Source: Sipunculus nudus (Eukaryota; Annelida; Sipuncula; Golfingiida; Sipunculidae). From it: 64,000 nt of DNA. How positions within the stretch are numbered: position 1 is the stretch's first letter; every line of letters begins with the position of its first letter. Of the stretch, positions 36,048 to 45,208 are shown one piece after another. Where the stretch lies: positions 26,151,479 to 26,215,478 of the forward strand of contig CM049321.1 in NCBI GenBank assembly GCA_026874595.1, given 5' to 3'. A program made the translations under genes and the position numbers. The notes under the pieces are model-generated. The model had not been told where the DNA came from. It saw only the letters and a list, made by a program, of their open reading frames with translations, and did not search any database.

Positions 36048-37037
36048 ATGGGAGTTGGCTTTACGGTCTGGAGGGCCAGGATAGGCTGCTACGCTCAACC
36101 GGGAATCCGAGAAAAGTTTCGGCCAGGGACCATAACACTGACAGGTATGTCCTTGACCTTGCGTCTTGTTGTATCCATGACGATACTGCTAACAATGTCT
36201 GGAGACGTTGAGTTGAACCCCGGTCCCCCAAAACAAACAGGCAATAAGGCAAAAAGTTCCAGTGTACAAAGCACAATACTGGAACACACGCGTGTTATGA
36301 GAAGCAGCAAGACAGACGGCTCACAGGAACCTGATTGCATGGTGACAGAACAGGTGAGCGATAATGGGTCTATCGACCAACTGGCTGCCACCGGGGACAG
36401 TGTCACCGGTAGTACTTGTAGTTCAACACAAAACCTAGGCCCCAAAGATACTGATAGCATTTTGATCAGACTTGAGAAACAAGTACTTGAGCTACAAGGA
36501 CAGGTAAAGTCACTGACTAAAGAAAACAAAAACCTCACAAATAAAATTAGTAGGATAGAGGATCAAATGAGAAGGGACAATTTAGTTGTACATGGAATAC
36601 CAGAAGATTCTAAAGAATCATGGGATATGTCTGAAAACAAAGTGAGGAAGGTGATGAAAGACAAATTAAAAATTGAAAATTCAGAGGAAATTGAAATTGA
36701 AAGAGCGCATAGAATAGGGCCAAAACGGAGTTCTAAAACTAGACCTATAATCGGTAAATTCAGTAAATTTAAGTGTAAACAAACAGTTCTGGTTGCAGCA
36801 AGGAAAGAACTAAAGGGATCTGGCAGTGACATAAAGTTTACAGAAGATTTCAGTGATCGTGTGCGGCATATTAGAAAGGTTCTTGGCAATGAATTAGAGA
36901 ATGCGCGAAAAGCTGGAAATACTGCATACTTGTCCTATGACAAACTGATCATAAACGGTAAAACGTACAAGTGGGATGAAGACACAAACTCAGTCGTTGA
37001 TATTCTCGAGATGAGGTCACGTGTGAATGATGAATAG
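36048..37037 (+). CDS. LINE ORF1 protein with N-terminal 2A ribosome-skipping sequence (329 aa)
   Basis: The protein probably binds element RNA as a chaperone-like partner of ORF2. Residues 30-50 are hydrophobic (with MSLTLRLVVSM) and run into GDVELNPGP at 52-60, a match to the D-V/I-E-x-N-P-G-P 2A motif. Ribosomes should skip the Gly59-Pro60 bond, giving a 59-residue leader and a ~270-residue ORF1p. Then come a Ser/Thr/Gln-rich stretch (61-135), a coiled coil (about 138-176, heptads of L/I), an RRM-like region beginning NLVVHGIPE (178-186), and a C-terminal domain with FTEDFSDRVRHIRK (264-277) and INGKTYKW (302-309). The order resembles L1 ORF1p. 2A sequences have been described in CR1/L2/Crack-type LINEs. 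The ATG at 36048 is the first in this frame; Met34 or Met44 are alternatives that keep the 2A. The TAG stop is in frame with ORF2. Confidence 0.92.
   Translation: MGVGFTVWRARIGCYAQPGIREKFRPGTITLTGMSLTLRLVVSMTILLTMSGDVELNPGPPKQTGNKAKSSSVQSTILEHTRVMRSSKTDGSQEPDCMVTEQVSDNGSIDQLAATGDSVTGSTCSSTQNLGPKDTDSILIRLEKQVLELQGQVKSLTKENKNLTNKISRIEDQMRRDNLVVHGIPEDSKESWDMSENKVRKVMKDKLKIENSEEIEIERAHRIGPKRSSKTRPIIGKFSKFKCKQTVLVAARKELKGSGSDIKFTEDFSDRVRHIRKVLGNELENARKAGNTAYLSYDKLIINGKTYKWDEDTNSVVDILEMRSRVNDE
36201..36227 (+). other. 2A ribosome-skipping site (GDVELNPG/P)
   Basis: Codons GGA GAC GTT GAG TTG AAC CCC GGT CCC encode the invariant 2A core. The preceding residues are aliphatic and helical, as 2A activity requires. 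Activity itself is inferred. Confidence 0.88.
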
Positions 37038-37057
37038 GGTTTGGGCCGTGGCCCAGG
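37035..37057 (+). promoter_or_regulatory. ORF1 stop codon with immediate GC-rich hairpin (possible recoding signal)
   Basis: TAG at 37035-37037 is followed by GGT TTGGGCCGTGGCCCAGG. GGGC (37043-37046) pairs with GCCC (37051-37054) around a CGTG loop, extended by T-A and two U-G pairs to a stem of about 7 bp. The ORF2 frame is the ORF1 frame. The structure could promote readthrough or termination-reinitiation; no experiment supports it here. Confidence 0.5.
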
Positions 37058-40000
37058 AGAATATGTGAACAATTTAATACAATATGAGAATAACAGATAT
37101 ACATTACCTACAAAAGAAACGGATAATACAGATATTCTTAGAAATAATGTAAATACAGACAGAAATTTTAAAATTGTATCCTGGAATTGTCAAGGACTTA
37201 AATACAAACAACAAAGTAATGAAATGAAAAACTTACTGATAAATTATGATATCATTAGTTTGTGTGAAACTTGGGGTGCATATGATTCAGAATTTGATGA
37301 TATGATGATGGGATTTACATGCTTTTCTAAAACACGCAAAAAGGCAGATAAAGGAAGAAATTCTGGTGGTGTATCTGTGTTTGTAAAAGATATATTTTGT
37401 ACTTATGTTCATCGCATATATGATCATTTTCAAGACATGGTTGTACTCCTAATGAATGGTAGAATTATTGATATTGATAATAATATTATTATGATATTTA
37501 CATATATATCACCAGATGGCTCACCAATATACTTAGAACAAACAGATGGTATCAGTATTCTAGAAGAAAAATTATATATATTGAAAGCTAAATATCCAGA
37601 TGCAAATGTATTTATAGCTGGAGATCTTAATGCCAGAACTGGGAATATACAAGATTATATAAATCCATGTAAGGCAGATTCAGATATGATAAATGATCTT
37701 ATTACAATTGAAAAAGATTCCATAAAAGAGCGTTGTTCTAAAGACAAAATAGTCAATAAATATGGAAAAATGTTACTTGATTTTTGCATAAGTAATAATC
37801 TCTGTATATTAAATGGTAGAACCATAAATGATACTGAAGGTCAGTTCACATGTGTATCCTATAATGGTGCTAGCATTGTTGATTATATGGTATTATCAGT
37901 AGATATTATGCATTGTTTATCTGATTTTGAAATATTAGATTTTGACTTGTCTGACCATTTTCCAATATGTTGTAGGTTCACTTGCACCAAACTGCACACA
38001 TCCTTGTATTCCTCTATGCACCTGCACCCTTATCAGAGAATCCAGTGGAAACCTGAACTAGCACATTCCTTGCACCAGAATGTTTTGGATCAGACAGGTA
38101 ATGTTACAGTTGCAGACTTTAAGCATAATATTTTATATTCAGAAGTTAATCATCAAGAAATTGATCAATCAGTAAGTATTTTAGAAAATATTTTGTTAAT
38201 TGCATGTGCTCACATGTCCAAACCAGCACAAAATAAATCATTAAGACAACCAGCCTGGTGGGACACTCAGTGTGAAACCCTGAAAAAGATTAAATATTCA
38301 GTATTAAACAAATTTAGGAATTCAAAAAATTTATTACATTTGGAAGAATACAAAAATAAAAAACAGCAGTTCAAAAGAATTTGTAGGCAAAAATTGTTGA
38401 AATATAAACACAAGTTACAATGTTCTTTAATTGATAAAATAAATAAACCAGATAAATTTTGGAAAGAAGTAAAATTATTAACAAGAGTACAAAGGAAAAA
38501 TGTAAACATTAATCCAGAAGAATGGTATACTTATTTTAATGACCTTCTCAATGTTAAGGTAGAGATAAATTCTTCATTTGAGAAGAATATTAATAATTAT
38601 TTAGAAAACCATGATTTATGTTGTGAAATGTGTTCTCAAAATTCCCCATCTATTCTTAATTCTGCTATTTTGGAAAGTGAGATTACGTGGAGTATTGAAA
38701 ACACAAATGTAAATAAGGCACCTGGAACTGATGGACTCATTATAGAAGTATTTAAATGTACCAAAAATGTCATAATTCCTTATTTATCTATCCTATTTAA
38801 TCAAATAATGGTAACTGGACATTTTCCTAAGAGGTGGACAGAAGCAATACTTCACCCTTTACATAAATCAGGAAATCATAATAATGTGAATAATTATAGA
38901 GGGATTGCCTTGTTAAATACTGCAGGAAAGATATTTACTAAAATTCTCTGTTCAAGAATAACAAGATGGGCCATAGAAAACAAAAAATTATATGAATGTC
39001 AAGCTGGATATAGACAAGGTTATTCCACTACAGACCAAATTTTTACATTACAAGCAATAATACAGAAATATTTAAGCAAGAAAAAAGGGAGGGTTTATTG
39101 TGTTTTTGTCGATTTTAGCAAAGCTTTTGATAGAATTTCACATAAGTTACTTTTATACAGATTAATTAAAATAGGGATTCATGGAAACATAATTAAGGTA
39201 TTAAAATCCATGTTTGAAAAGTTAACTTGTTGTGTCAAGGTAGACAGTGGTTTAACAGAAGAATTTAAATGTTTTAATGGTACAAGACAAGGTTGCTTAT
39301 TAAGCCCAATATTATTTATTTTATATCTTAACACATTCTTTGAAATGGTTCATGAAACACAGCTTCCTGGTATTCAGATGTCATTACAACACAGAGATAT
39401 AAATATTTTGGCCTTTGCAGATGACATTTGTCTCATTGGAGACTCAGTTGGAAGACTTCAAAGCTTATTGAACATTTTAGAAAAATTCTGTGACAGATGG
39501 GGTGTGCAAGTCAATATTGATAAAACTAAATCTATGGTATTTAGAAGGGGAGGAACGGTAAAGCAAAATGAGAAATGGTATTTCAAGGGTAAAAAGCTTT
39601 TAAATGTTAATAGTTATACATATTTAGGAGTTATGTTCTCTTCATCACTGAAATGGAACCAATATTTAAATATACTTATGTTGAAAACAAGTAAAGGTTT
39701 AAATATTATAAAGAGTTGTGAATCAAAATGTGGTAAAATGTCGCTATCAGTCATTTTGACTATTTTTGAGAAAGTTATAGTCCCTTCACTACTTTATGGT
39801 TCAGAAATATGGGGGTCCATTCCAAGACCAAAAATAGAATGTATGCAATCACGTGTTTGTAAGCAACTCCTTGGTGTGAGTAAAAAAACAGTAAATACTG
39901 CTGCCATATTAGAATGTGGAAGGTACCCTCTACACTGTATATATTTTAAAAGATGTATAAGTTATTGGTTAAAAATTATCTCAATGGAAAATTCTAAATA

Positions 40001-40616
40001 CCCAAGATTATGTTATAACACTCTCAAACAATTAGATGATATAGGAAGAAGCACATGGGTGACAGATATAAAACTGCTGTTAAGCAGATATGGTTTTAGT
40101 TTTGTATGGCTTGAGCAAAGTGTAGGTGACAGAAAAATGTTTGTGAATATGTTTGAACAAAGGGTTAAAGACAATAGCCAGCAAGAAATGTTAGCAGAAA
40201 TCCAAAGTAAATCTAAGCTTAGTATATATAGTGAAATTAAATCAGCAATAGAACCAGAAAAATATTTATATAATATGGCATTTGTATACAGACAGGCTTT
40301 ATCAAAATTTAGATTAAGTGACCATTGCTATGAAATTGAAATTGGAAGGAGATATAATGTACCCAGAGAAATGAGGATCTGTAAAATGTGTGACCAAGAT
40401 GAGGTTGAAGATGAGATACATGTTTTATTTTATTGCTCTAGATATGAAAATATCAGAAAAGAATTTTTTACATCTTTCAAGGAAATTCCAAAAAATATAT
40501 ATGGTTTAATTAAGCTATTAAAAACTCAGTCTTTTAATGTCCTTTTGAATGTAGCTAAATATTTATTTCAGGTTAACAAATTAAAGAAAGAACTTGATGT
40601 GACAGAAACTTTATGA
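37038..40616 (+). CDS. LINE ORF2 protein: APE endonuclease, reverse transcriptase, C-terminal zinc finger (~1190 aa)
   Basis: ORF2 nicks the genomic target and primes reverse transcription of the element RNA. Residues are numbered from codon 37041. Endonuclease (about 43-312): SWNCQG with Asn49, CETW with Glu76, GDLNARTG with Asp195/Asn197, VDYM with Asp281, SDHFP with Asp305/His306. All key residues are present. RT: NKAPGTDGLI, NNYRGIALLNT, motif A FVDFSKAFD (Asp691), GTRQGCLLSPILF, and catalytic FADD (Asp794/Asp795). C-terminal C-x2-C-x9-H-x4-C (Cys1114, Cys1117, His1127, Cys1132). There are no internal stops. No ATG occurs in frame between the ORF1 stop and codon 62 (37224), which lies after Asn49, so an ATG start would destroy the endonuclease. 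Initiation by readthrough, reinitiation or a non-AUG codon is inferred. The true first residue is unknown. Confidence 0.93.
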   Translation, partial: GLGRGPGEYVNNLIQYENNRYTLPTKETDNTDILRNNVNTDRNFKIVSWNCQGLKYKQQSNEMKNLLINYDIISLCETWGAYDSEFDDMMMGFTCFSKTRKKADKGRNSGGVSVFVKDIFCTYVHRIYDHFQDMVVLLMNGRIIDIDNNIIMIFTYISPDGSPIYLEQTDGISILEEKLYILKAKYPDANVFIAGDLNARTGNIQDYINPCKADSDMINDLITIEKDSIKERCSKDKIVNKYGKMLLDFCISNNLCILNGRTINDTEGQFTCVSYNGASIVDYMVLSVDIMHCLSDFEILDFDLSDHFPICCRFTCTKLHTSLYSSMHLHPYQRIQWKPELAHSLHQNVLDQTGNVTVADFKHNILYSEVNHQEIDQSVSILENILLIACAHMSKPAQNKSLRQPAWWDTQCETLKKIKYSVLNKFRNSKNLLHLEEYKNKKQQFKRICRQKLLKYKHKLQCSLIDKINKPDKFWKEVKLLTRVQRKNVNINPEEWYTYFNDLLNVKVEINSSFEKNINNYLENHDLCCEMCSQNSPSILNSAILESEITWSIENTNVNKAPGTDGLIIEVFKCTKNVIIPYLSILFNQIMVTGHFPKRWTEAILHPLHKSGNHNNVNNYRGIALLNTAGKIFTKILCSRITRWAIENKKLYECQAGYRQGYSTTDQIFTLQAIIQKYLSKKKGRVYCVFVDFSKAFDRISHKLLLYRLIKIGIHGNIIKVLKSMFEKLTCCVKVDSGLTEEFKCFNGTRQGCLLSPILFILYLNTFFEMVHETQLPGIQMSLQHRDINILAFADDICLIGDSVGRLQSLLNILEKFCDRWGVQVNIDKTKSMVFRRGGTVKQNEKWYFKGKKLLNVNSYTYLGVMFSSSLKWNQYLNILMLKTSKGLNIIKSCESKCGKMSLSVILTIFEKVIVPSLLYGSEIWGSIPRPKIECMQSRVCKQLLGVSKKTVNTAAILECGRYPLHCIYFKRCISYWLKIISMENSKYPRLCYNTLKQLDDIGRSTWVTDIKLLLSRYGFSFVWLEQSVGDRKMFVNMFEQRVKDNSQQEMLAEIQSKSKLSIYSEIKSAIEPEKYLYNMAFVYRQALSKFRLSDHCYEIEIGRRYNVPREMRICKMCDQDEVEDEIHVLFYCSRYENIRKEFFTSFKEIPKNIYGLIKLLKTQSFNVLLNVAKYLFQVNKLKKELDVTETL

Positions 40617-40780
40617 TTATGAAACAACACAACAGCAGGTAACACAACCATGTTTATATGTATGTATTAACTGCATGTTATCATGTTACATGTTTATTGT
40701 TCAATTGCATTTATTTATGTTTATATTTGTACCATGGGCCACAAGGCCTTTTTCTACAATAAATTTCTTCTTCTTCTTCT
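40617..40780 (+). other. LINE 3' UTR: hairpin, polyadenylation signal and (TTC)n tail
   Basis: GGCC-ACAA-GGCC (40737-40748) forms a short stem-loop, AATAAA is at 40758-40763, and TTCTTCTTCTTCT ends the element. L2/CR1-type RTs are known to recognise 3' hairpins and to extend short terminal repeats, so this is probably the RT binding and priming region. Confidence 0.7.
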
Positions 40781-40793
40781 ATAAAGATAAACG
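40778..40793 (+). repeat. 3' target-site duplication of the LINE
   Basis: Exact partner of 35898-35913. Confidence 0.9.
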
Positions 40794-41518
40794 TGAACTA
40801 AACAGGAACCGTTAATATGCTGGTAGACCATATATAATGATGCTTTACATTTTTTATTTAGAAAGGCGTAATGACTATTTTATTTGTTTTCACGCTTTCA
40901 AAACGTTTCTATTTTATATATTCATGGTGGATTCGCCCTGGTGGAGAGTATAGATTATAATATGCACAGACCCTAGATGACCAAGATTTATGTAATTCAT
41001 TAATTGTGAGAATTTCACAACAAATACATTGTTAAATATGGGAGCAAGTTATCAGAAAATATGTAATCTGATATATCATATCAGGCAAGTTATCGTGAGA
41101 AGTGTAGATCATTATAAGACAGTGTATTTTTACACCAAAATCTAAGTTTGTATGACAATATATAAAAAAATCAGTATTTGTATGATAAATTTTGATAATA
41201 TATTCAAACAGGCCGTTATCTGCTCAAAAATACTTTAAATATAACTTTTGAAACAGTCCGTAGCGTCCCGCTTCCAATGGAACCCATTAATAAGAGAATA
41301 ACGGCATATTTTGTGTATATAACCAATCAAAGTAAAACATTGATTAACCATAATATATGCATAGTTTAGGGACCGGTTCTATCCTCCCCCCCCCCCAACA
41401 CACGCATACACACTGTGAAAAGTGCCTGTGCCGAGAACATATGTCAATTGCTAAACATTTTCTAAAGCTCTCTCAGCCTGTCCTATTACCCGCACACAGA
41501 ACACTGACGAAAGGGTAT
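40794..41518. other. AT-rich spacer, nothing recognised
   Basis: No ORF, exon or repeat partner was identified. A C-rich tract lies near 41385-41397, followed by ACACAC. Confidence 0.5.
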
Positions 41519-41861
41519 AAAGTGGCTCAGCACCCTGCCACAGGTTAACAAGTGTACCGGGTTTGCCAGAAGAATTTACACGTAACTCTCGCATACAGAA
41601 ATATGGGAAGAAAACGGCACGAGACGTGAATTCAAGGGATACCCTGTGGTATTTTTTAGCGTAAGTTACTCTTTCTTCCCATTGAATTTTTGATAAAAAA
41701 GAGCAACCCGTACACTTTGCGCCTCTCTGTAAATAACATTTTAACCCTGCCTTTTCATAACATTTATACATCCTAATCTTTTTTTAATTTGCGACAACTT
41801 TTACAATGACGTCATGGAATTTTACCGCAACCCCAGAAAATAAACAGTTAATTTGGTAAAA
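41519..41861 (+). repeat. Second copy of module E, ending at the U1/U2 junction
   Basis: Colinear with 33237-33610 up to ACCCCAGAAAATAAACAG. It then switches near 41850-41866 to the sequence that follows 18858 in U1. GGTAAAA is shared at the switch. The junction therefore joins the end of one unit to the start of the next, as expected for a tandem duplication. Confidence 0.75.
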
Positions 41862-41867
41862 AGTGAT

Positions 41868-43090
41868 TAACAGCAGATTTCAAAGTCTCTATGAACTGAA
41901 TTGTTTGCAACTACTAGGGGGAAAAAATCTTAAAATTATAAATATTTAGTCCAAATAGATTAAACACCATTCGGCAAAATTACAGTTGTTGAAACTGAAT
42001 TGATCTCACAAGTACAGTACCAACTCTTAGTGCTAACTGAGCAACCTATTTCATATTTAAAAGAAATAAAATGCAGATGCTTCAGTTTCATATGGAACAA
42101 ACAAATAGATAAAATAAAAAGACTCACTCTTGGTTCTCTAAAACTCTATGTAAAAATTCTCACCTGAAAATAAAGGGTGAAATTACATTTGATATTAAAT
42201 GGTATAAGCTGTAATAGAACACATCCATAATTTGATTAAGAAATCAAACAATCCATATACATTTTACAGTATTGATGAAATAACACATATTTATGGCATT
42301 GATGTTAGGGTAATGACATATAATTGCGTTATACATACAATTCCTACAAATGGAAACAAGAAAAGAGAATGCCGAGAATTTCATGCCACAACAGATAAAA
42401 TCGATGATGTCATTTAAATTTCAAAGCCTAAAAAAGCTGTTTATTCTGAAATTGTTGAAAAAGAAATACATTCATCTAGAAAAAAAGTATTTCAAGGTGG
42501 CATCTTTCAACATATTGCAGACTGTGAGGAAGATAGAATTCATTAACTGTATCAACAAAACTAAGATAATTACCATTTAAAACTTTGAATTAAATTATAA
42601 TGCTAAATCCCGTATTTGCAAAAGCTGGAACAAGAGTAATAGAACATAAGTATGTTACCTTTAGGAAATGAGAAAAAAAAATATTGAATATTTTCTATGA
42701 TTGCAGCTTCTTAAAACAGTCATGGTATGAAGTGTCTAGATGGTCGTGAAATTTTGATATACCTAGAATCATCTCAGCAATACTTCTTAACCTCAGCATA
42801 GTTCAGTTACTAGTAATAATTAATAAACTGCCAGTTGAGTATATATTTAATTACATGTTAAAATGTTAAACAACACATATTATATTTGAGAAGTGTCATC
42901 ACGTTTATTCAAACATACCATTCTATTGAAAGCAGGTGACTTTATACAAAGGACAATCATAAAAACATGAAACTATCTGGTTTAGATTCAATAATCATTT
43001 TTGCAGCCCTGGATGTTTCCATATTCATTTCTTTCGGTCTAATAATTCCTTGGCTCCAGTTTCATCAGACAAATGACAAATGGAGAAATT
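41868..43090 (+). pseudogene. Degenerate L1/Tx1-like LINE reverse transcriptase, U2 copy
   Basis: Only the part after the YADD motif is present (partner 18866-20070): LISQVQYQLLVL near 42000, FYSIDEITHIYG near 42264, and the zinc-knuckle remnant near 42710. ORFs at 42232-42417, 42350-42580 and 42967-43215 are fragments of this frame. The catalytic motif was left out by the duplication breakpoint. Confidence 0.75.
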
Positions 43091-43970
43091 CGACAAATTC
43101 AGAAATAATTTCCCTTGAAAAGAAACTCTTGGTGATCACAGTGCAGATGATGAAACCAGATCTGATATTTTTACATATATTATTTAATTTACTAACATAT
43201 ATTTCAACTGTCTGAAAAATTTAACTCAAAATTAAGATTTAGATGGCGCGGGGTAACAGGGAGTTAGCGGCATGTTTGCCCTGTGATATTAGAGAGTCTC
43301 TTACCAGCGTACTGACCACTAGAGTGCCTTAATATCGTTCAGAGAGGAACGCACTTCAAAGATCTCTGAGGAATCAAATATTTTCGTCATTTCTGACAAC
43401 GCCTCATGCCCTACAAGTACGATGTCACTTAACATAAACTAGACCAACGTTAGCTTTTTGTTGCTGTGTGAGCTTCTGAGCATGATAGACTAATATTACG
43501 GCTTATTATTTGTTCATGAAAAACGATCTGCAGACCATTTTATTAAACAACAAGTTAGACAACCAGTTTCATCAGACAAATGACAAATGGAGAAATTCGA
43601 CAAATTCAGAAATAATTTCCCTTGAAAAGAAACTCTTGGTGATCACAGTGCAGATGATGAAACCAGAACTGATATATTTACATATATTATTTAATTTACT
43701 AACATATATTTCAACTGTCTGAAAAATTTAACTCAAAATTAAGATTTAGATGGCGCGGGGTAATAGGGAGGTAGCGCCGTTTTTGCCCTGTGATATTAGA
43801 GAGCCTCTTACCAGCGTACTGACCACTAGAGTGCCTTAATATCGTTCAGAGAGGAACGCACTTCAAAGATCTCTGAGGAATCAAATATTTTCGTCATTTC
43901 TGACAACGCCTCATGCCCTACAAGTACGATGTCACTTAACATAAACTAGACCAACGTTAGATATTTGTGT
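43050..43970 (+). repeat. Local direct duplication with an inserted hAT-derived piece
   Basis: 43050-43460 and 43563-43970 are near-identical copies of the 20050-20460 module. Between them, 43466-43562 matches 45006-45101, an internal segment of the hAT-like element (GTGTGAGCTTCTGAGCATGA to ACAACAAGTTAGACAA). U1 has a single copy. Confidence 0.85.
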
Positions 43971-44332
43971 GTACTTTCTAACAACACCTTACATGAGCTA
44001 GATAATTCAGCCTTAATCAGAATATAATCAGCGCGTTTGATAAATTTCTTACCGCATGAACACAAGCACGGATGGCCCTGGTTACTGGACGATACAAGCT
44101 TGCACACGATATGGGAAATGACACGTAAACACAGTGACGGATTTTCAGTTTTGGTTGTAAATATATACATAAATTCTTTTGTAATAATTCATCATTCGTA
44201 GCCTAATGTTGAAATTATTGCCTGTTTACAAAGGTATGAATTCAACATGGTAGAAAAACACTGCGGTGCATTCCTGGATATTGCTATTATCACGACTCAA
44301 GTTAGACCTATCAGCCCAATATAAATGCCTAC

Positions 44333-45200
44333 TAGGGCTGTATCAAAATCGTGATATATCGATACAGATCGATACGCCACATCGATACGGTTACCGATAC
44401 GCTATTTATGTTGTATCTTTTCTAAGATGATACCAAATACCTGCTCGGAAATATAGATACAAGTCATGTAACACGAACCCAAACTTCAATTAAAGATGTT
44501 TTTAAAGCTTAAACTGCTTTTTATTGATCATTTTGACCTTTAAAGACTCAAATAAGATCACGTGTTGTCGACCTAGGTCATTGAAGACAACAGCCATATC
44601 ATGAAACCTAGCCAAGGCCCAAGACAGCCAAGTCAAAGACCAGACACGGTTCGCCCAGGGGTGCCGTTCATGGGGAGTTTTTGGTGAGCGTGGCTTTGCT
44701 GCTGCGTTCTGTTTTGGGTGTATCCTGCCTCGGCCTCTGTGGGTATCGGTGCTGTAGCCCTTTTCGGTACCCCGTGCAGATATACGGTGGCGATATCGCG
44801 GTTCCTGCTTGACTTTTGTAGCATCACGTCTATAGGCTCAGTTAATATTTTAAAAATTTAGCTTTAGGTGCACCCAAGGCAGTGATCCGTAACTCCGTCA
44901 ACTAGAGCTACTCGACCAGCTTAAACATCTTGATTGCAGTAAGTATTGTCGTATTATATACGGATGAGATATGTATATACAGTTCTCGGTGCTCTCATAA
45001 CAAGCTGTGTGAGCTTCTGAGCATGATAGACTAATATTACGGCTTATTATTTGTTCATGAAAAACGATCTGCAGACCATTTTATAAAACAACAAGTTAGA
45101 CAAAGAATAATGGAGTGTATCGTCAATACGTATTGGGTGTCGCTTCAAGTATATCGCAAGATGTATTGTTCCTGAATGGGCTGACCGATCCTCAGCCCTG
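44333..45200 (+). mobile_element. Non-autonomous hAT-like element, U2 copy
   Basis: TAGGGCTG at 44333 and CAGCCCTG ending at 45200 are flanked by ATGCCTAC at 44325-44332 and 45201-45208, identical to the U1 copy's duplication. At 868 bp it is slightly longer than U1's because of an insertion near 44565. The minus-strand ORF at 44633-44827 lies in the GC-rich interior. Confidence 0.88.
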
Positions 45201-45208
45201 ATGCCTAC

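Larger units (their letters stand above)
35914..40780 (+). mobile_element. Full-length CR1/L2-like LINE with target-site duplications
   Basis: The element is complete: a 5' UTR of about 130 bp, ORF1, ORF2, a 160-bp 3' UTR with hairpin and AATAAA, and a (TTC)n tail. It is bounded by identical 13-16 bp duplications, CTATAAAGATAAACG, at about 35899-35913 and 40779-40793. Both ORFs are free of internal stops. An APE-type endonuclease, the RT type and a microsatellite rather than poly(A) tail place it in the CR1/L2/Crack/Rex1 group. Exact clade assignment needs a tree. Intact ORFs and a perfect duplication imply a recent insertion that may still be competent. Confidence 0.93.

Noticed and set aside
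36061-36538. Minus-strand ORFs opposite LINE ORF1
   Set aside because: Antisense shadows of the well-supported ORF1 frame with its 2A, coiled coil and RRM-like regions.
37041-37043. TTG as the ORF2 start codon
   Set aside because: UUG initiation is rare in animals. The frame is open right after the ORF1 stop, so TTG is only one of several possible first codons.
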